Shown here in pieces: positions 1 to 6,575 of a stretch of DNA of 7,605 nucleotides. Made by a program: the position numbers and the translations under genes. Within the stretch, counting starts at the first letter, position 1; every line of letters starts with the position of its first letter. This stretch comes from Gammaproteobacteria bacterium RIFCSPLOWO2_02_FULL_56_15 (GTDB taxonomy: Bacteria > Pseudomonadota > Gammaproteobacteria > Eutrophobiales > Eutrophobiaceae). A model generated the notes under the pieces. That model was not told the origin of the DNA and searched no databases. It saw only the letters and a program-made list of their open reading frames with translations. Location: the NCBI GenBank assembly GCA_001801825.1, contig MGYR01000091.1, positions 1-7,605 of the forward strand. The letters run 5' to 3'.

Positions 1-200
1 GCAGTCTGGCGGAACGACCAATCTTGCAGGCACTTACCAGAGACTCTTGCAAGATACAGTTACAGGAATACAGGACACCCGGTTGGATGACAACCAGATA
101 ATCACGAATATTATTGCCTTCTTCCCGGATAAAAGGAAGTCATTTTCAGGCTGTAGCGAGCTTCGCTTGGCTCAATGTACCCGGGGTACCTGCGTGCGGG

Positions 201-237
201 AAAAAGATTCCCCAAACGGGATCGATTGGGTTTTTCT
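201..237 (+). terminator. Weak terminator-like hairpin upstream of the HisN-like gene
   Basis: CCCAA (211-215) can pair with TTGGG (226-230) across a 10-base loop, followed directly by TTTTTCT (231-237). An AAAAA run at 201-205 faces the T run, as in many bidirectional intrinsic terminators. The stem is only 5 bp, and a competing GAT(T)CCC/GGGATC pairing is possible. It could end transcription of an upstream gene, or act as an attenuator in the leader of the phosphatase gene. Confidence 0.25.
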
Positions 238-249
238 GGAAAACACCGC

Positions 250-254
250 AGGAA
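250..254 (+). promoter_or_regulatory. Ribosome binding site supporting the start at 261
   Basis: AGGAA lies 6 bases before the ATG at 261 and is the best Shine-Dalgarno match among the candidate starts. The later in-frame ATGs at 297 and 315 have only weak or absent purine-rich sequences ahead of them. Confidence 0.45.
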
Positions 255-260
255 CTGATT

Positions 261-1109
261 ATGCTCGGGCCGACAATCCAGCGTAAGTTCCAGAACATGA
301 CCCGGGATAATGAAATGACATCCGTGCCCTATGCCGCACTGCAAGAATTTGCCGTGAACCTGGTCAGAGAGGTCGGTCCGGTAGCGCTCAAATATTTCCG
401 GTCGGAAATCCCGGTGATTAACAAGTCGGGATCGAATCAATTCGATCCGGTAACCCAGGCAGACCGGGAAATCGAAATGTTGATCAGGCGCAGGATCGAG
501 AGCGTTTACCCCACTCACGGCATCGTCGGTGAAGAGGAGGCAAGCAGAGAAGGTGATGGATTGCACCGGTGGATTATCGATCCAATCGATGGTACCCGGG
601 CGTACATTTCCGGGTCACCTATGTGGGGCATCCTGTTGGGATTCCAGGCGCGGGAGGATTGTATTCTAGGTGTCATGTACCAGCCCTATCTGAATGAGAT
701 GTTTACCGGGATACGCGGCGGCGGGGCCACATTCGAGAATGGTTGGGGACACCGGGCCATCGTCACCAGGAAGACGACAAGCTTGGCGGAAGCCATATTA
801 TATTGCACGCATCCTTCCATCTTCGGCAATCAGCAGGATCTGGACCGGTTTCTGGGCATCGCTGATCGCTGCCGTATGATGCGCTATGGCGGTGATTGTT
901 ATGCCTATGGCCTGCTGGCATATGGTCTCATCGATCTGGTGATTGAGGGTGGATTGGCGCCGTATGACATCATTCCTTTGATCCCTATCATTGAGGCGGC
1001 AGGTGGTGTAGTCACCAACTGGGAAGGAGGACCAGCGACTTCAGGAGGGAGAATTATCGCCGTGGCCACACTGCAACTGCATGAGGCGGCACTACGTTTA
1101 CTCAGTTGA
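261..1109 (+). CDS. hisN: Histidinol-phosphatase-like inositol monophosphatase family protein
   Basis: This is probably a soluble Mg2+-dependent phosphatase that converts L-histidinol phosphate to L-histidinol in histidine biosynthesis. The inositol-monophosphatase fold signatures are visible in order (numbered from the start at 261): DPVTQADRE at 62-70, GEEEA with metal ligand E91 at 90-94, DPIDGTR with D107 and D110 at 107-113, and the C-terminal PYD with D236. The block GGDCYAYGLLAYG, followed by a DLV..GGLAPYD..PLIPIIE pattern, is typical of the HisN-type branch rather than of SuhB or CysQ. Length is 282 aa from ATG 261 (AGGAA ribosome site) or 264 aa from ATG 315. The shorter form matches the usual family N-terminus better, so the start is uncertain. 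Its last 12 bases overlap the 3' end of the convergent membrane-protein gene. No other histidine gene is in view, so another sugar or inositol phosphate substrate remains possible. Confidence 0.8.
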   Translation: MLGPTIQRKFQNMTRDNEMTSVPYAALQEFAVNLVREVGPVALKYFRSEIPVINKSGSNQFDPVTQADREIEMLIRRRIESVYPTHGIVGEEEASREGDGLHRWIIDPIDGTRAYISGSPMWGILLGFQAREDCILGVMYQPYLNEMFTGIRGGGATFENGWGHRAIVTRKTTSLAEAILYCTHPSIFGNQQDLDRFLGIADRCRMMRYGGDCYAYGLLAYGLIDLVIEGGLAPYDIIPLIPIIEAAGGVVTNWEGGPATSGGRIIAVATLQLHEAALRLLS

Positions 1110-4100
1110 GGTCTGCCGCAGCCTGGTTATTGCAGTATCCAGCCGGTCCAGCAGCATGGTATATCTGTGATGTAGCCTCTCTGCTTGAGGTCCGGTTGCC
1201 GGCATTTTCGCCGCCTGTGTGATGGTGGAAAACATTTCCGCTGCTTCCGACCGGGAGGCGAGAAGCCGGTGCAGGAGTCGCGGTTCCTGGCTCCGCGGGG
1301 TCGTGACTGGCAGATGTTCGTATTTTGATGCCGCAATAGATGCTGTTTCCATGACAGTTTCCGACTGGCCGAGAAGGTAAGCTGCCTTGGCCCTGGCCAG
1401 GTAAAGCCTGCCGCTGTAATACGAGGACAGGGAGCGATCGATGATCCGGATCGCCTCTTTCAGCATCGCCCGCCGGTAGTCAGGACTATCAATGTGTATT
1501 CGCCAGGAGGCCCGTAACAGAGCAGCCTCGGCATACCACGGGTCCTGCGGCTCCACCCTGGCCAATTCCCTTTCGAATGGCAGCAGGCTGTACCAGTCAT
1601 TACCCAGATAACTTGACCAGATCCTGGTTATGCTCAACGGCGGACCACGTAATTCGCGGGCTATTTCCTTGATAGGCGACGGCGCCGAGCCATTGGCCAA
1701 GTCATCCAGGTAATTCTGTACCAGCAGATAGCGGGCCTCCTGGTTTTGCGGTGCAAGATCGATCGCTTCCAGCAGCAGGTCTTCCGCCGTGCCCGGCCGA
1801 CCCTCATATTCGTTCAACAGGGCGGAAATGAGCAGCCTGGACTCTGTATTCTTCACTGTAGGTTGCAAGCCGACCGCCCGGTCTGGGAATCCCAGTGAAA
1901 GGAGACGGCCTGCGACATATACCCAATTCAGCACCAGATCCTGCTCTGTATGCTGGGGGCCTTCGGGATTGAGCAGAATATCGTGTGCATGAACGAGGCG
2001 GGCGGTTTGTTGCCGGGTCCCGGGATCATCCTGCATCGGCGCGACCTCGGAAAAACTGCTCTGATCCTCCGCTGCGAGATAGGCGTTATCCGCGAACCCT
2101 TCTAATGCCTTTCTGTTCATGAGCCATGCCAGGAGCAGGTCCTCAACCGTGTTGATCCCGGATCTGCTGAAATATTCAATCTGTTCCCGCAGCGGAGAAT
2201 TCTCTGACAACTGTATTATGCGTGGCTCCAGCGGAACATTAGAGGCCAGCAGATAAAGCATCCCGGGTGTGGCTTGGAACATTTGCACATCGGTAAAGCA
2301 CTCAAGAAAAATCCCCGCCAGCTTGCGAATCTGCTCATTGGTCATGTAATCGGGAATGAACCCCTGGATATAGATACCGCCCTGCCTGAGATGGCGCCGT
2401 ACCTGTTGGATGAATTCCAGGGTATGGAGTTGCTCCGATCCGCGTCTGGCCGGAGACTGTGGACTGATCACGATAATGTCGTAGCTGCGCTCGGTCAGGG
2501 ACAGCAGGTTGCGCAGGTCATTATGATGGGAATATACCCTTGGTGTTTGCCAGTTGCGGAATAAGGTCCTGCTGTTGTGGATCTCTGTGAACGAGGCCAG
2601 TACAGTAGCGGATGGTTCGACGATATCCACGTATCCCGGTAAGGGTGGCAAATCCTGAATAGCCGTTACTCCAGCGCTTCCTGCAATCAGCATGTTTTCT
2701 GCGGTTGGATGCAGGGCAAAGGGCAGCGCTGTCAGCCACCGCATTGGATCATTCTGTGGTGGGCCGTTTGGGTTGCCGATCAGCGCTTCTGCAATCCCAT
2801 TCACACGCAGTTTGCTGCCGTCAGATTCATGGCTGATGTAGACTTCGGCGATATTATCGGAACCAAGATATTGCAATTCCCTATCGCTGCCCATCCCGGT
2901 TACCCTGATTTGCTGCCCGTCGCTCACGTGGAGTGTTATCCCGGCTGCGATTAGCAATAACAGTAGGAGGGAAATTCTGAACGCTCCGGCTTGCAAATGC
3001 TTCAGGCTGGTCATCGCGGAGCTGATATAGAGGTAAACCGCCGCCATCAGTATCCAGGAGATATTTGTCCCCCTGGACAGAAAGCCGCCCGTGATAGCCA
3101 TTCCGACCGGGAATCCGGCCAACCAAGGCAGCATACAACGATATCCGCTGGCGGCCGGTGCATACAGCTGGGCCCTGTGGCCAGCGACAGTGTTATGGAG
3201 GGCCATTCCCGAGAACAAGCTGATCGGCAGGAATAGAAGTGACAACGCCATGATTATAAAATACGCATTCGCGGTGACTGAAGCGCCAAGGAAACTGAAT
3301 ACGGCAGACAAGATTGCGCTAATGAGTGCAGCCAATGTATAGGCAAGACTTGGCGAATACTTGCCGCTCCGCAATCGCAGCCGCAGTCTGATGTCACATA
3401 GAGTGCCGATACCGATACCGCATAGCAGTACGATTACGCCCGCTGCAGTGGCATGATGCAGATTGCCCTGATGACGGATAAGAATATTTGTAAACGTTGT
3501 GTACTGGATGGAGAGAGCCACTCCAGCGAAAAATAGGGTTAACAGTGTGCCCGGCGCTATGGACGGTACGACTGGTTCTGCAGGCCCGGTACGCCCGGTA
3601 TTGAAGGAGATGGGAGCATCACGGGTAGTGTTATTGCTCCGACCGGAAGGACTTTCTCCAATACCGGAACCCTTTTTCCCTGCGGAGCAGATAGCTATAC
3701 AGCTGATACAGAAGATCAGCGACACCAACACGATTACCCACAGGCTGTTGTAGAATCGAAAATGGGGCAGTATGAGAAACCAGCCCAGAGTGAATCCTGC
3801 AGCGAGACCTGCGCTGGTCTCGATGAGGACCGTCTGATGCCCTTGTACTGCACTATCGTGCGCAAACTGTAGGGATCTCAAATAAAGCGTCAGCGTCGCC
3901 CCAGCGCATGCCATTGGTACGAGGGTCACACAGTATCCTGCGAAAAAATAGTAGATGGCGGCATGCAAACCCGGAGGGGTTGGCAGTAATTCCTGACGCC
4001 CAAGGAGCAATACATGGACGTAGTCGAATACCTCCAGTAGCAGTGGGGTCATCAGGGAGGACAGCGCCATTCCTGTTATCAGCAACAAAAGAACGGGAAA

Positions 4101-4370
4101 GTTGGTCGCCGGGAGAAGATTGGGCCAGCGATAAAGTGCAAATTGACCAGTGAAATGGGCTGCCATAAATGCAGCCAGAAAAGCAGGTATGGCTAGATAG
4201 GCATCTCCAACCAGCAGGATGAATTCATGGAGCCAGATGGTTTGTAATACCGCAGAGACGGCTACAGAGAAGCAGTAGGCAATGATCCAGGGTCGCCGCC
4301 CGGTCGGTACTTGAAAATGAGCAATGGACCCGGCCGGAGAACCACTGGTGTCAGGATTGTCAGCCATCAT
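1098..4370 (-). CDS. Large membrane protein with degenerate spermidine-synthase-like domain and TPR-like C-terminus
   Basis: A 1090-residue fusion with three regions. Residues about 28-482 hold roughly 13 hydrophobic helices; the first pair (IWLHEFILLVGDAYL, FLAAFMAAHF) resembles the opening of fused MFS/spermidine-synthase proteins. A polar linker covers about 230-272. Residues about 495-710 form a Rossmann-like domain aligning with spermidine synthase: IAGSAGVTA (562-570) replaces the GGGDG loop, VDIVEPS (581-587) keeps the acidic residue E585, DLR (618-620) matches the D-x-R motif, and YDIIVISPQSP (630-640) has Ser where the catalytic Asp normally lies. Residues about 740-1090 are helical and TPR-like, clearest at 846-890. 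Aminopropyl transfer is therefore doubtful; a sensory, scaffold or altered-substrate role is possible. Two adjacent ATGs (4370 and 4367) lie just after a G-rich tract and either may start it. It is divergent from the AOR gene and convergent with the phosphatase gene. Function unknown. Confidence 0.85.
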   Translation of the reverse strand: MMADNPDTSGSPAGSIAHFQVPTGRRPWIIAYCFSVAVSAVLQTIWLHEFILLVGDAYLAIPAFLAAFMAAHFTGQFALYRWPNLLPATNFPVLLLLITGMALSSLMTPLLLEVFDYVHVLLLGRQELLPTPPGLHAAIYYFFAGYCVTLVPMACAGATLTLYLRSLQFAHDSAVQGHQTVLIETSAGLAAGFTLGWFLILPHFRFYNSLWVIVLVSLIFCISCIAICSAGKKGSGIGESPSGRSNNTTRDAPISFNTGRTGPAEPVVPSIAPGTLLTLFFAGVALSIQYTTFTNILIRHQGNLHHATAAGVIVLLCGIGIGTLCDIRLRLRLRSGKYSPSLAYTLAALISAILSAVFSFLGASVTANAYFIIMALSLLFLPISLFSGMALHNTVAGHRAQLYAPAASGYRCMLPWLAGFPVGMAITGGFLSRGTNISWILMAAVYLYISSAMTSLKHLQAGAFRISLLLLLLIAAGITLHVSDGQQIRVTGMGSDRELQYLGSDNIAEVYISHESDGSKLRVNGIAEALIGNPNGPPQNDPMRWLTALPFALHPTAENMLIAGSAGVTAIQDLPPLPGYVDIVEPSATVLASFTEIHNSRTLFRNWQTPRVYSHHNDLRNLLSLTERSYDIIVISPQSPARRGSEQLHTLEFIQQVRRHLRQGGIYIQGFIPDYMTNEQIRKLAGIFLECFTDVQMFQATPGMLYLLASNVPLEPRIIQLSENSPLREQIEYFSRSGINTVEDLLLAWLMNRKALEGFADNAYLAAEDQSSFSEVAPMQDDPGTRQQTARLVHAHDILLNPEGPQHTEQDLVLNWVYVAGRLLSLGFPDRAVGLQPTVKNTESRLLISALLNEYEGRPGTAEDLLLEAIDLAPQNQEARYLLVQNYLDDLANGSAPSPIKEIARELRGPPLSITRIWSSYLGNDWYSLLPFERELARVEPQDPWYAEAALLRASWRIHIDSPDYRRAMLKEAIRIIDRSLSSYYSGRLYLARAKAAYLLGQSETVMETASIAASKYEHLPVTTPRSQEPRLLHRLLASRSEAAEMFSTITQAAKMPATGPQAERLHHRYTMLLDRLDTAITRLRQTSTE

Positions 4371-4371
4371 T

Positions 4372-4381
4372 CCCCCGGGGG
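4372..4381 (-). promoter_or_regulatory. G-rich ribosome site within a CCCCCGGGGG palindrome
   Basis: On the - strand a perfect 10-base palindrome places GGGGG 1 base before the ATG at 4370 and 4 bases before the second ATG at 4367. This spacing favours 4367 as the true start, although GGGGG is a poor Shine-Dalgarno sequence. The palindrome could partly mask the site in mRNA by pairing the C run with the G run. Confidence 0.35.
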
Positions 4382-4494
4382 TTGTCAGGTCTGCACTGCA
4401 GGAGCGCCTGGTTCGGTTGGTGTTGGCTGTTGCGCTGATTATCCACAGTTACTCAGCCTGTAATGGCCCGGGCATAAATGATCTTTACCGTGAA

Positions 4495-4523
4495 ATTATA
4501 CCAGAGTAGCTCAGAGCCACAGT
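4495..4523 (-). promoter_or_regulatory. Extended -10 promoter for the membrane-protein gene
   Basis: Reading the - strand, TGGTATAAT (4503 down to 4495) is a perfect extended -10 element (TGn plus TATAAT). The hexamer 17 bases upstream, ACTGTG (4523-4518), is a poor -35, as is common for extended -10 promoters. Transcription would start near 4488, giving a leader of about 118 nt. The leader contains short inverted repeats (CTGCA-C-TGCAG at 4391-4401 and CAGG-AGCG-CCTG at 4399-4410). Confidence 0.55.
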
Positions 4524-4538
4524 GATATTTGTAATCAC
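4522..4538. repeat. Inverted repeat GTGAT-N7-ATCAC, candidate activator site
   Basis: GTGAT at 4522-4526 is mirrored by ATCAC at 4534-4538 around a 7-base AT-rich centre. The centre (4530) lies about 42 bases upstream of the inferred start of the - strand promoter, which is the usual position of a class II activator overlapping a weak -35. The half-site resembles a CRP-family half-site, but GTGA and TCAC are 9 bases apart rather than 6, so the classic CRP site does not fit. Confidence 0.35.
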
Positions 4539-4589
4539 GGGAATTGAGTACAGATACCCATGGTTCATGCTGATTTGATGATGGGTTTC

Positions 4590-4611
4590 AATCCAGATAG
4601 AATCCAGCTTG
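4590..4611. repeat. Tandem 11-bp direct repeat upstream of the AOR gene
   Basis: AATCCAGATAG (4590-4600) is followed immediately by AATCCAGCTTG (4601-4611), with 9 of 11 positions identical. The period equals one helical turn, as in sites of OmpR/PhoB-type response regulators. It sits about 63 bases upstream of the -10 element of the AOR promoter. It may be a regulator site, or chance. Confidence 0.3.
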
Positions 4612-4650
4612 TACAGGTTCCGGTGATCAGGAGTTACATGGACTAGGCGA

Positions 4651-4679
4651 GGTGTAATTCAAGGTTGCTGTCATATAAT
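4651..4679 (+). promoter_or_regulatory. Promoter for the AOR gene
   Basis: A perfect -10 hexamer TATAAT occupies 4674-4679. The hexamer at 17-bp spacing (GGTGTA, 4651-4656) is a poor -35, so an activator may be needed. The start would be near 4686, leaving a leader of only about 16 nt before the ATG at 4702. The ribosome site is AGGG at 4690-4693. Confidence 0.5.
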
Positions 4680-4685
4680 TAACAG
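4668..4685. repeat. CTGT-N10-ACAG inverted repeat bracketing the AOR -10 box
   Basis: CTGT (4668-4671) and ACAG (4682-4685) flank the TATAAT element symmetrically within a few bases. A protein bound here would block RNA polymerase, so it is a candidate operator. The arms are only 4 bp, so chance is a real alternative. Confidence 0.25.
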
Positions 4686-4701
4686 AGATAGGGTAGAAGG
4701 C

Positions 4702-6441
4702 ATGGCAAATACTGAAAACCACAAGATCATCCGCGTCAACATGACCGAGATGTCGGTAAACATTAAGGACTTCAGGGAGGACTGGAAATATCTGGGCGGC
4801 AGAGCGCTGTCTGCAAGAATCCTGCTTGAGGAGTGCGACCCAGGATGTGACCCTCTGGGCCCGAAGAATATTCTCGTTCTGGCGCCAGGTGTGCTTTCCG
4901 GGTCCTCGGCGCCCACCTCCGGTCGTTTGTCCGTAGGCTGCAAGAGTCCGTTGACCGGAGGCATAAAAGAAGCCAATGTCGGCGGCAATCCCGGGCAGGA
5001 TCTGTTGCGCCTCGGTTACCGTGCAATCGTGGTCACCGGGCAGCCGGCTGCCCGGGAGAAACGCTGGGGTCTTGAAATCAAGCCTGAGGGTGTGCGCCTG
5101 GTAGCGGCCGATGATTACGCGGGTATGTGGAACTATGCCAGCTGTGAGAAACTCTTCAGTCATTATCCACAAACGGCTTCTGCCATATCTATCGGACCGG
5201 CAGGAGAGAGAATGTACAAGTCAGCCTCTGTTGCGTGTACGGATCGTGAGAGGGAAAGGCGTCCAGCGCGGCACGCTGCAAGGGGTGGTGTCGGTGCCGT
5301 CATGGGTTCCAAATGCCTGAAATGGATCCTGGTTGACCCCGGCAAGGCGCCGACACGTAAACCGGCAAATCCGTCGGCCTTCTCGGCATTCCATAAAAAA
5401 TTCAGCAAGGATTACCTCGCGGCGAGGCATAAGACCTTTGAATGGGGCACCAGCGCAGTTATCCCGGTGGCCAATATGCTGAATACCTTTCCCTATCGCA
5501 ACCGTACCGCGGGCCGCAACCCGCATTTTGAAGGTCTTGATGGAGCCCGTATCCGGGAATCTTTCGAAAAACGCGGCGGTGGCATGCACAATTGCATGAA
5601 CGGGTGTATCGTCAAGTGTTCAAATATGGTTCATGACAAGGACGGCAATTATGTAACCTCGGCCCTGGAATTCGAAACCCTCACGTTGCTGGGCTCCTGT
5701 TGCGATATCAATGACTGGGAAGAAGTGGCGATTCTCGATCGTCTCTGCGATGAACTTGGTATGGATACTATTGAAATCGGGGCGGCCATCGCGGTTCTGA
5801 TGGACTCCGGAGGGATGCAATGGGGAGACGCGAACGCTGCGAAGGCCTTATTGAAGGATGAAATCGCCAAGGGCACCGATCTGGGTGTATTGGTGGCAAA
5901 CGGCGTGTCTTCCGTGGGCAGGAAGCGGGGGCATCATCGTGTGCCCATGGTGAAGGGACAGGCCGTACCTGCCTGGGACCCAAGATCCATGAAGGCCACT
6001 GGCGTAACCTATGCAACCAGCGCCATGGGTGCGGATCATACAGCCGGATTGGTGATCAACCCGGCGATTGGGGGTGAAGCCGCGGTACTGGCCTCGCAGG
6101 AAAGCCAGATTGTCAATGCCGTCTGTGATTCATCAGGATTCTGTCTGTTCCTGCAGCCCTCGATCGATGAAATAAGGCAGTTCTATAACGCCTTTTTCGG
6201 AGATGAACTCAGTAATGAGGCTTTGGCGGACATAGGCTGGCAATGCCTGCAGGAGGAGTGGGAATTCAATCGGCGCGCCGGTTTTTCCTCTGAGGACGAT
6301 GACATGGTCAAGTGCCTGCGGGAGGAGGGTATTGGACCTGACAACGCAATCAAGTTTGACATACCCAGAGATCTCTTGGCCAAGGCGAAAGTCCGGCAAC
6401 CGGTGTCGGACACCCTGTTCTATGGAACCGCAGCAGGCTGA
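4702..6441 (+). CDS. Aldehyde:ferredoxin oxidoreductase family protein
   Basis: A 579-residue, probably cytoplasmic tungsto- or molybdopterin enzyme of the AOR family. Members interconvert aldehydes and carboxylic acids using ferredoxin and are usually oxygen-sensitive. The N-terminal pterin-binding domain shows LGGRALSARIL (31-41), SAPTSGR (69-75) and ARGGVGAVMGSK (193-204). The metal and cluster region shows C298, C302 and C306 in HNCMNGCIVKC, the conserved ALEFETL (321-327), the pterin motif DELGMD (350-355), KGQAVPAWDPR (418-428), YATSAMGADH (437-446) and the second pterin motif DSSGFC (476-481), whose C481 should be the fourth cluster ligand. The first three cysteines are spaced C-x3-C-x3-C, whereas characterised AORs have C-x2-C-x3-C. 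Length is normal for the family, slightly short of the roughly 600-residue Pyrococcus enzyme. The ATG at 4702 gives the standard family N-terminus and has AGGG 8 bases upstream. The substrate, and whether W or Mo is used, cannot be told. No partner ferredoxin or cofactor gene is in view. Confidence 0.9.
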   Translation: MANTENHKIIRVNMTEMSVNIKDFREDWKYLGGRALSARILLEECDPGCDPLGPKNILVLAPGVLSGSSAPTSGRLSVGCKSPLTGGIKEANVGGNPGQDLLRLGYRAIVVTGQPAAREKRWGLEIKPEGVRLVAADDYAGMWNYASCEKLFSHYPQTASAISIGPAGERMYKSASVACTDRERERRPARHAARGGVGAVMGSKCLKWILVDPGKAPTRKPANPSAFSAFHKKFSKDYLAARHKTFEWGTSAVIPVANMLNTFPYRNRTAGRNPHFEGLDGARIRESFEKRGGGMHNCMNGCIVKCSNMVHDKDGNYVTSALEFETLTLLGSCCDINDWEEVAILDRLCDELGMDTIEIGAAIAVLMDSGGMQWGDANAAKALLKDEIAKGTDLGVLVANGVSSVGRKRGHHRVPMVKGQAVPAWDPRSMKATGVTYATSAMGADHTAGLVINPAIGGEAAVLASQESQIVNAVCDSSGFCLFLQPSIDEIRQFYNAFFGDELSNEALADIGWQCLQEEWEFNRRAGFSSEDDDMVKCLREEGIGPDNAIKFDIPRDLLAKAKVRQPVSDTLFYGTAAG

Positions 6442-6575
6442 TACTCGGATCCATGCCACGACAGACAGGATGCGCCTCTTGGTCGTCTCCTGAGTGGTTA
6501 GCTGACACCCGTCTGTTGTGGTCATGGTAACAGTGGACCGGACAGTCTCTGTGGCTCTGGTGTCGGATCGACAGC

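Larger units (their letters stand above)
1..260. other. Left-edge region without an identifiable gene
   Basis: This 260-base stretch precedes the HisN-like gene. All three + frames are open at the window edge. One closes with TGA at 88-90, one with TAA at 99-101, and one stays open to TAA at 284-286. The last reads plausibly for about 45 residues (including a stretch TNLAGTYQRLLQ), then becomes Cys/Arg-rich and unlike a normal protein, and it runs through a terminator-like hairpin. The 3' end of an upstream gene may lie here, but codon third positions do not favour any frame and I recognise no family. Several short hairpins lie at about 150-195 (for example GTACC-CGG-GGTAC). AT-rich hexamers GATAAT (97-102) and TATTAT (109-114) could be -10 elements for the next gene, but no good -35 goes with them. 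Confidence 0.3.

Noticed and set aside
1..286. Partial gene ending at 286
   Set aside because: The frame is open from the edge, but its second half is unlike a normal protein, crosses a terminator-like hairpin and overlaps the phosphatase start. Not called as a gene.
111..566. 151-aa open frame on the - strand
   Set aside because: It is antisense to the HisN-like gene, has no recognisable domain, and its composition is that of a shadow frame.
4522..4538. CRP or FNR binding site
   Set aside because: GTGA and TCAC are 9 bases apart rather than 6 for CRP, and the TTGAT-N4-ATCAA pattern of FNR is absent.
4668..4685. LexA (SOS) box over the AOR promoter
   Set aside because: The arms CTGT and ACAG are separated by 10 bases instead of the 8 of the enterobacterial LexA box, and the flanks do not match. 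Kept only as a generic inverted repeat.
4627..5172. 181-aa open frame on the - strand
   Set aside because: It lies opposite the start of the AOR gene and its promoter. The + frame matches a known family throughout, so this is a shadow.
6133..6525. 130-aa open frame on the - strand
   Set aside because: It lies opposite the conserved C-terminal part of the AOR gene and shows no family features.
6442..6575. Terminator or promoter between the AOR and decarboxylase genes
   Set aside because: Only very short pairings such as ACAG-TCT-CTGT are present, with no T run, and no pair of -35 and -10 elements stands out.
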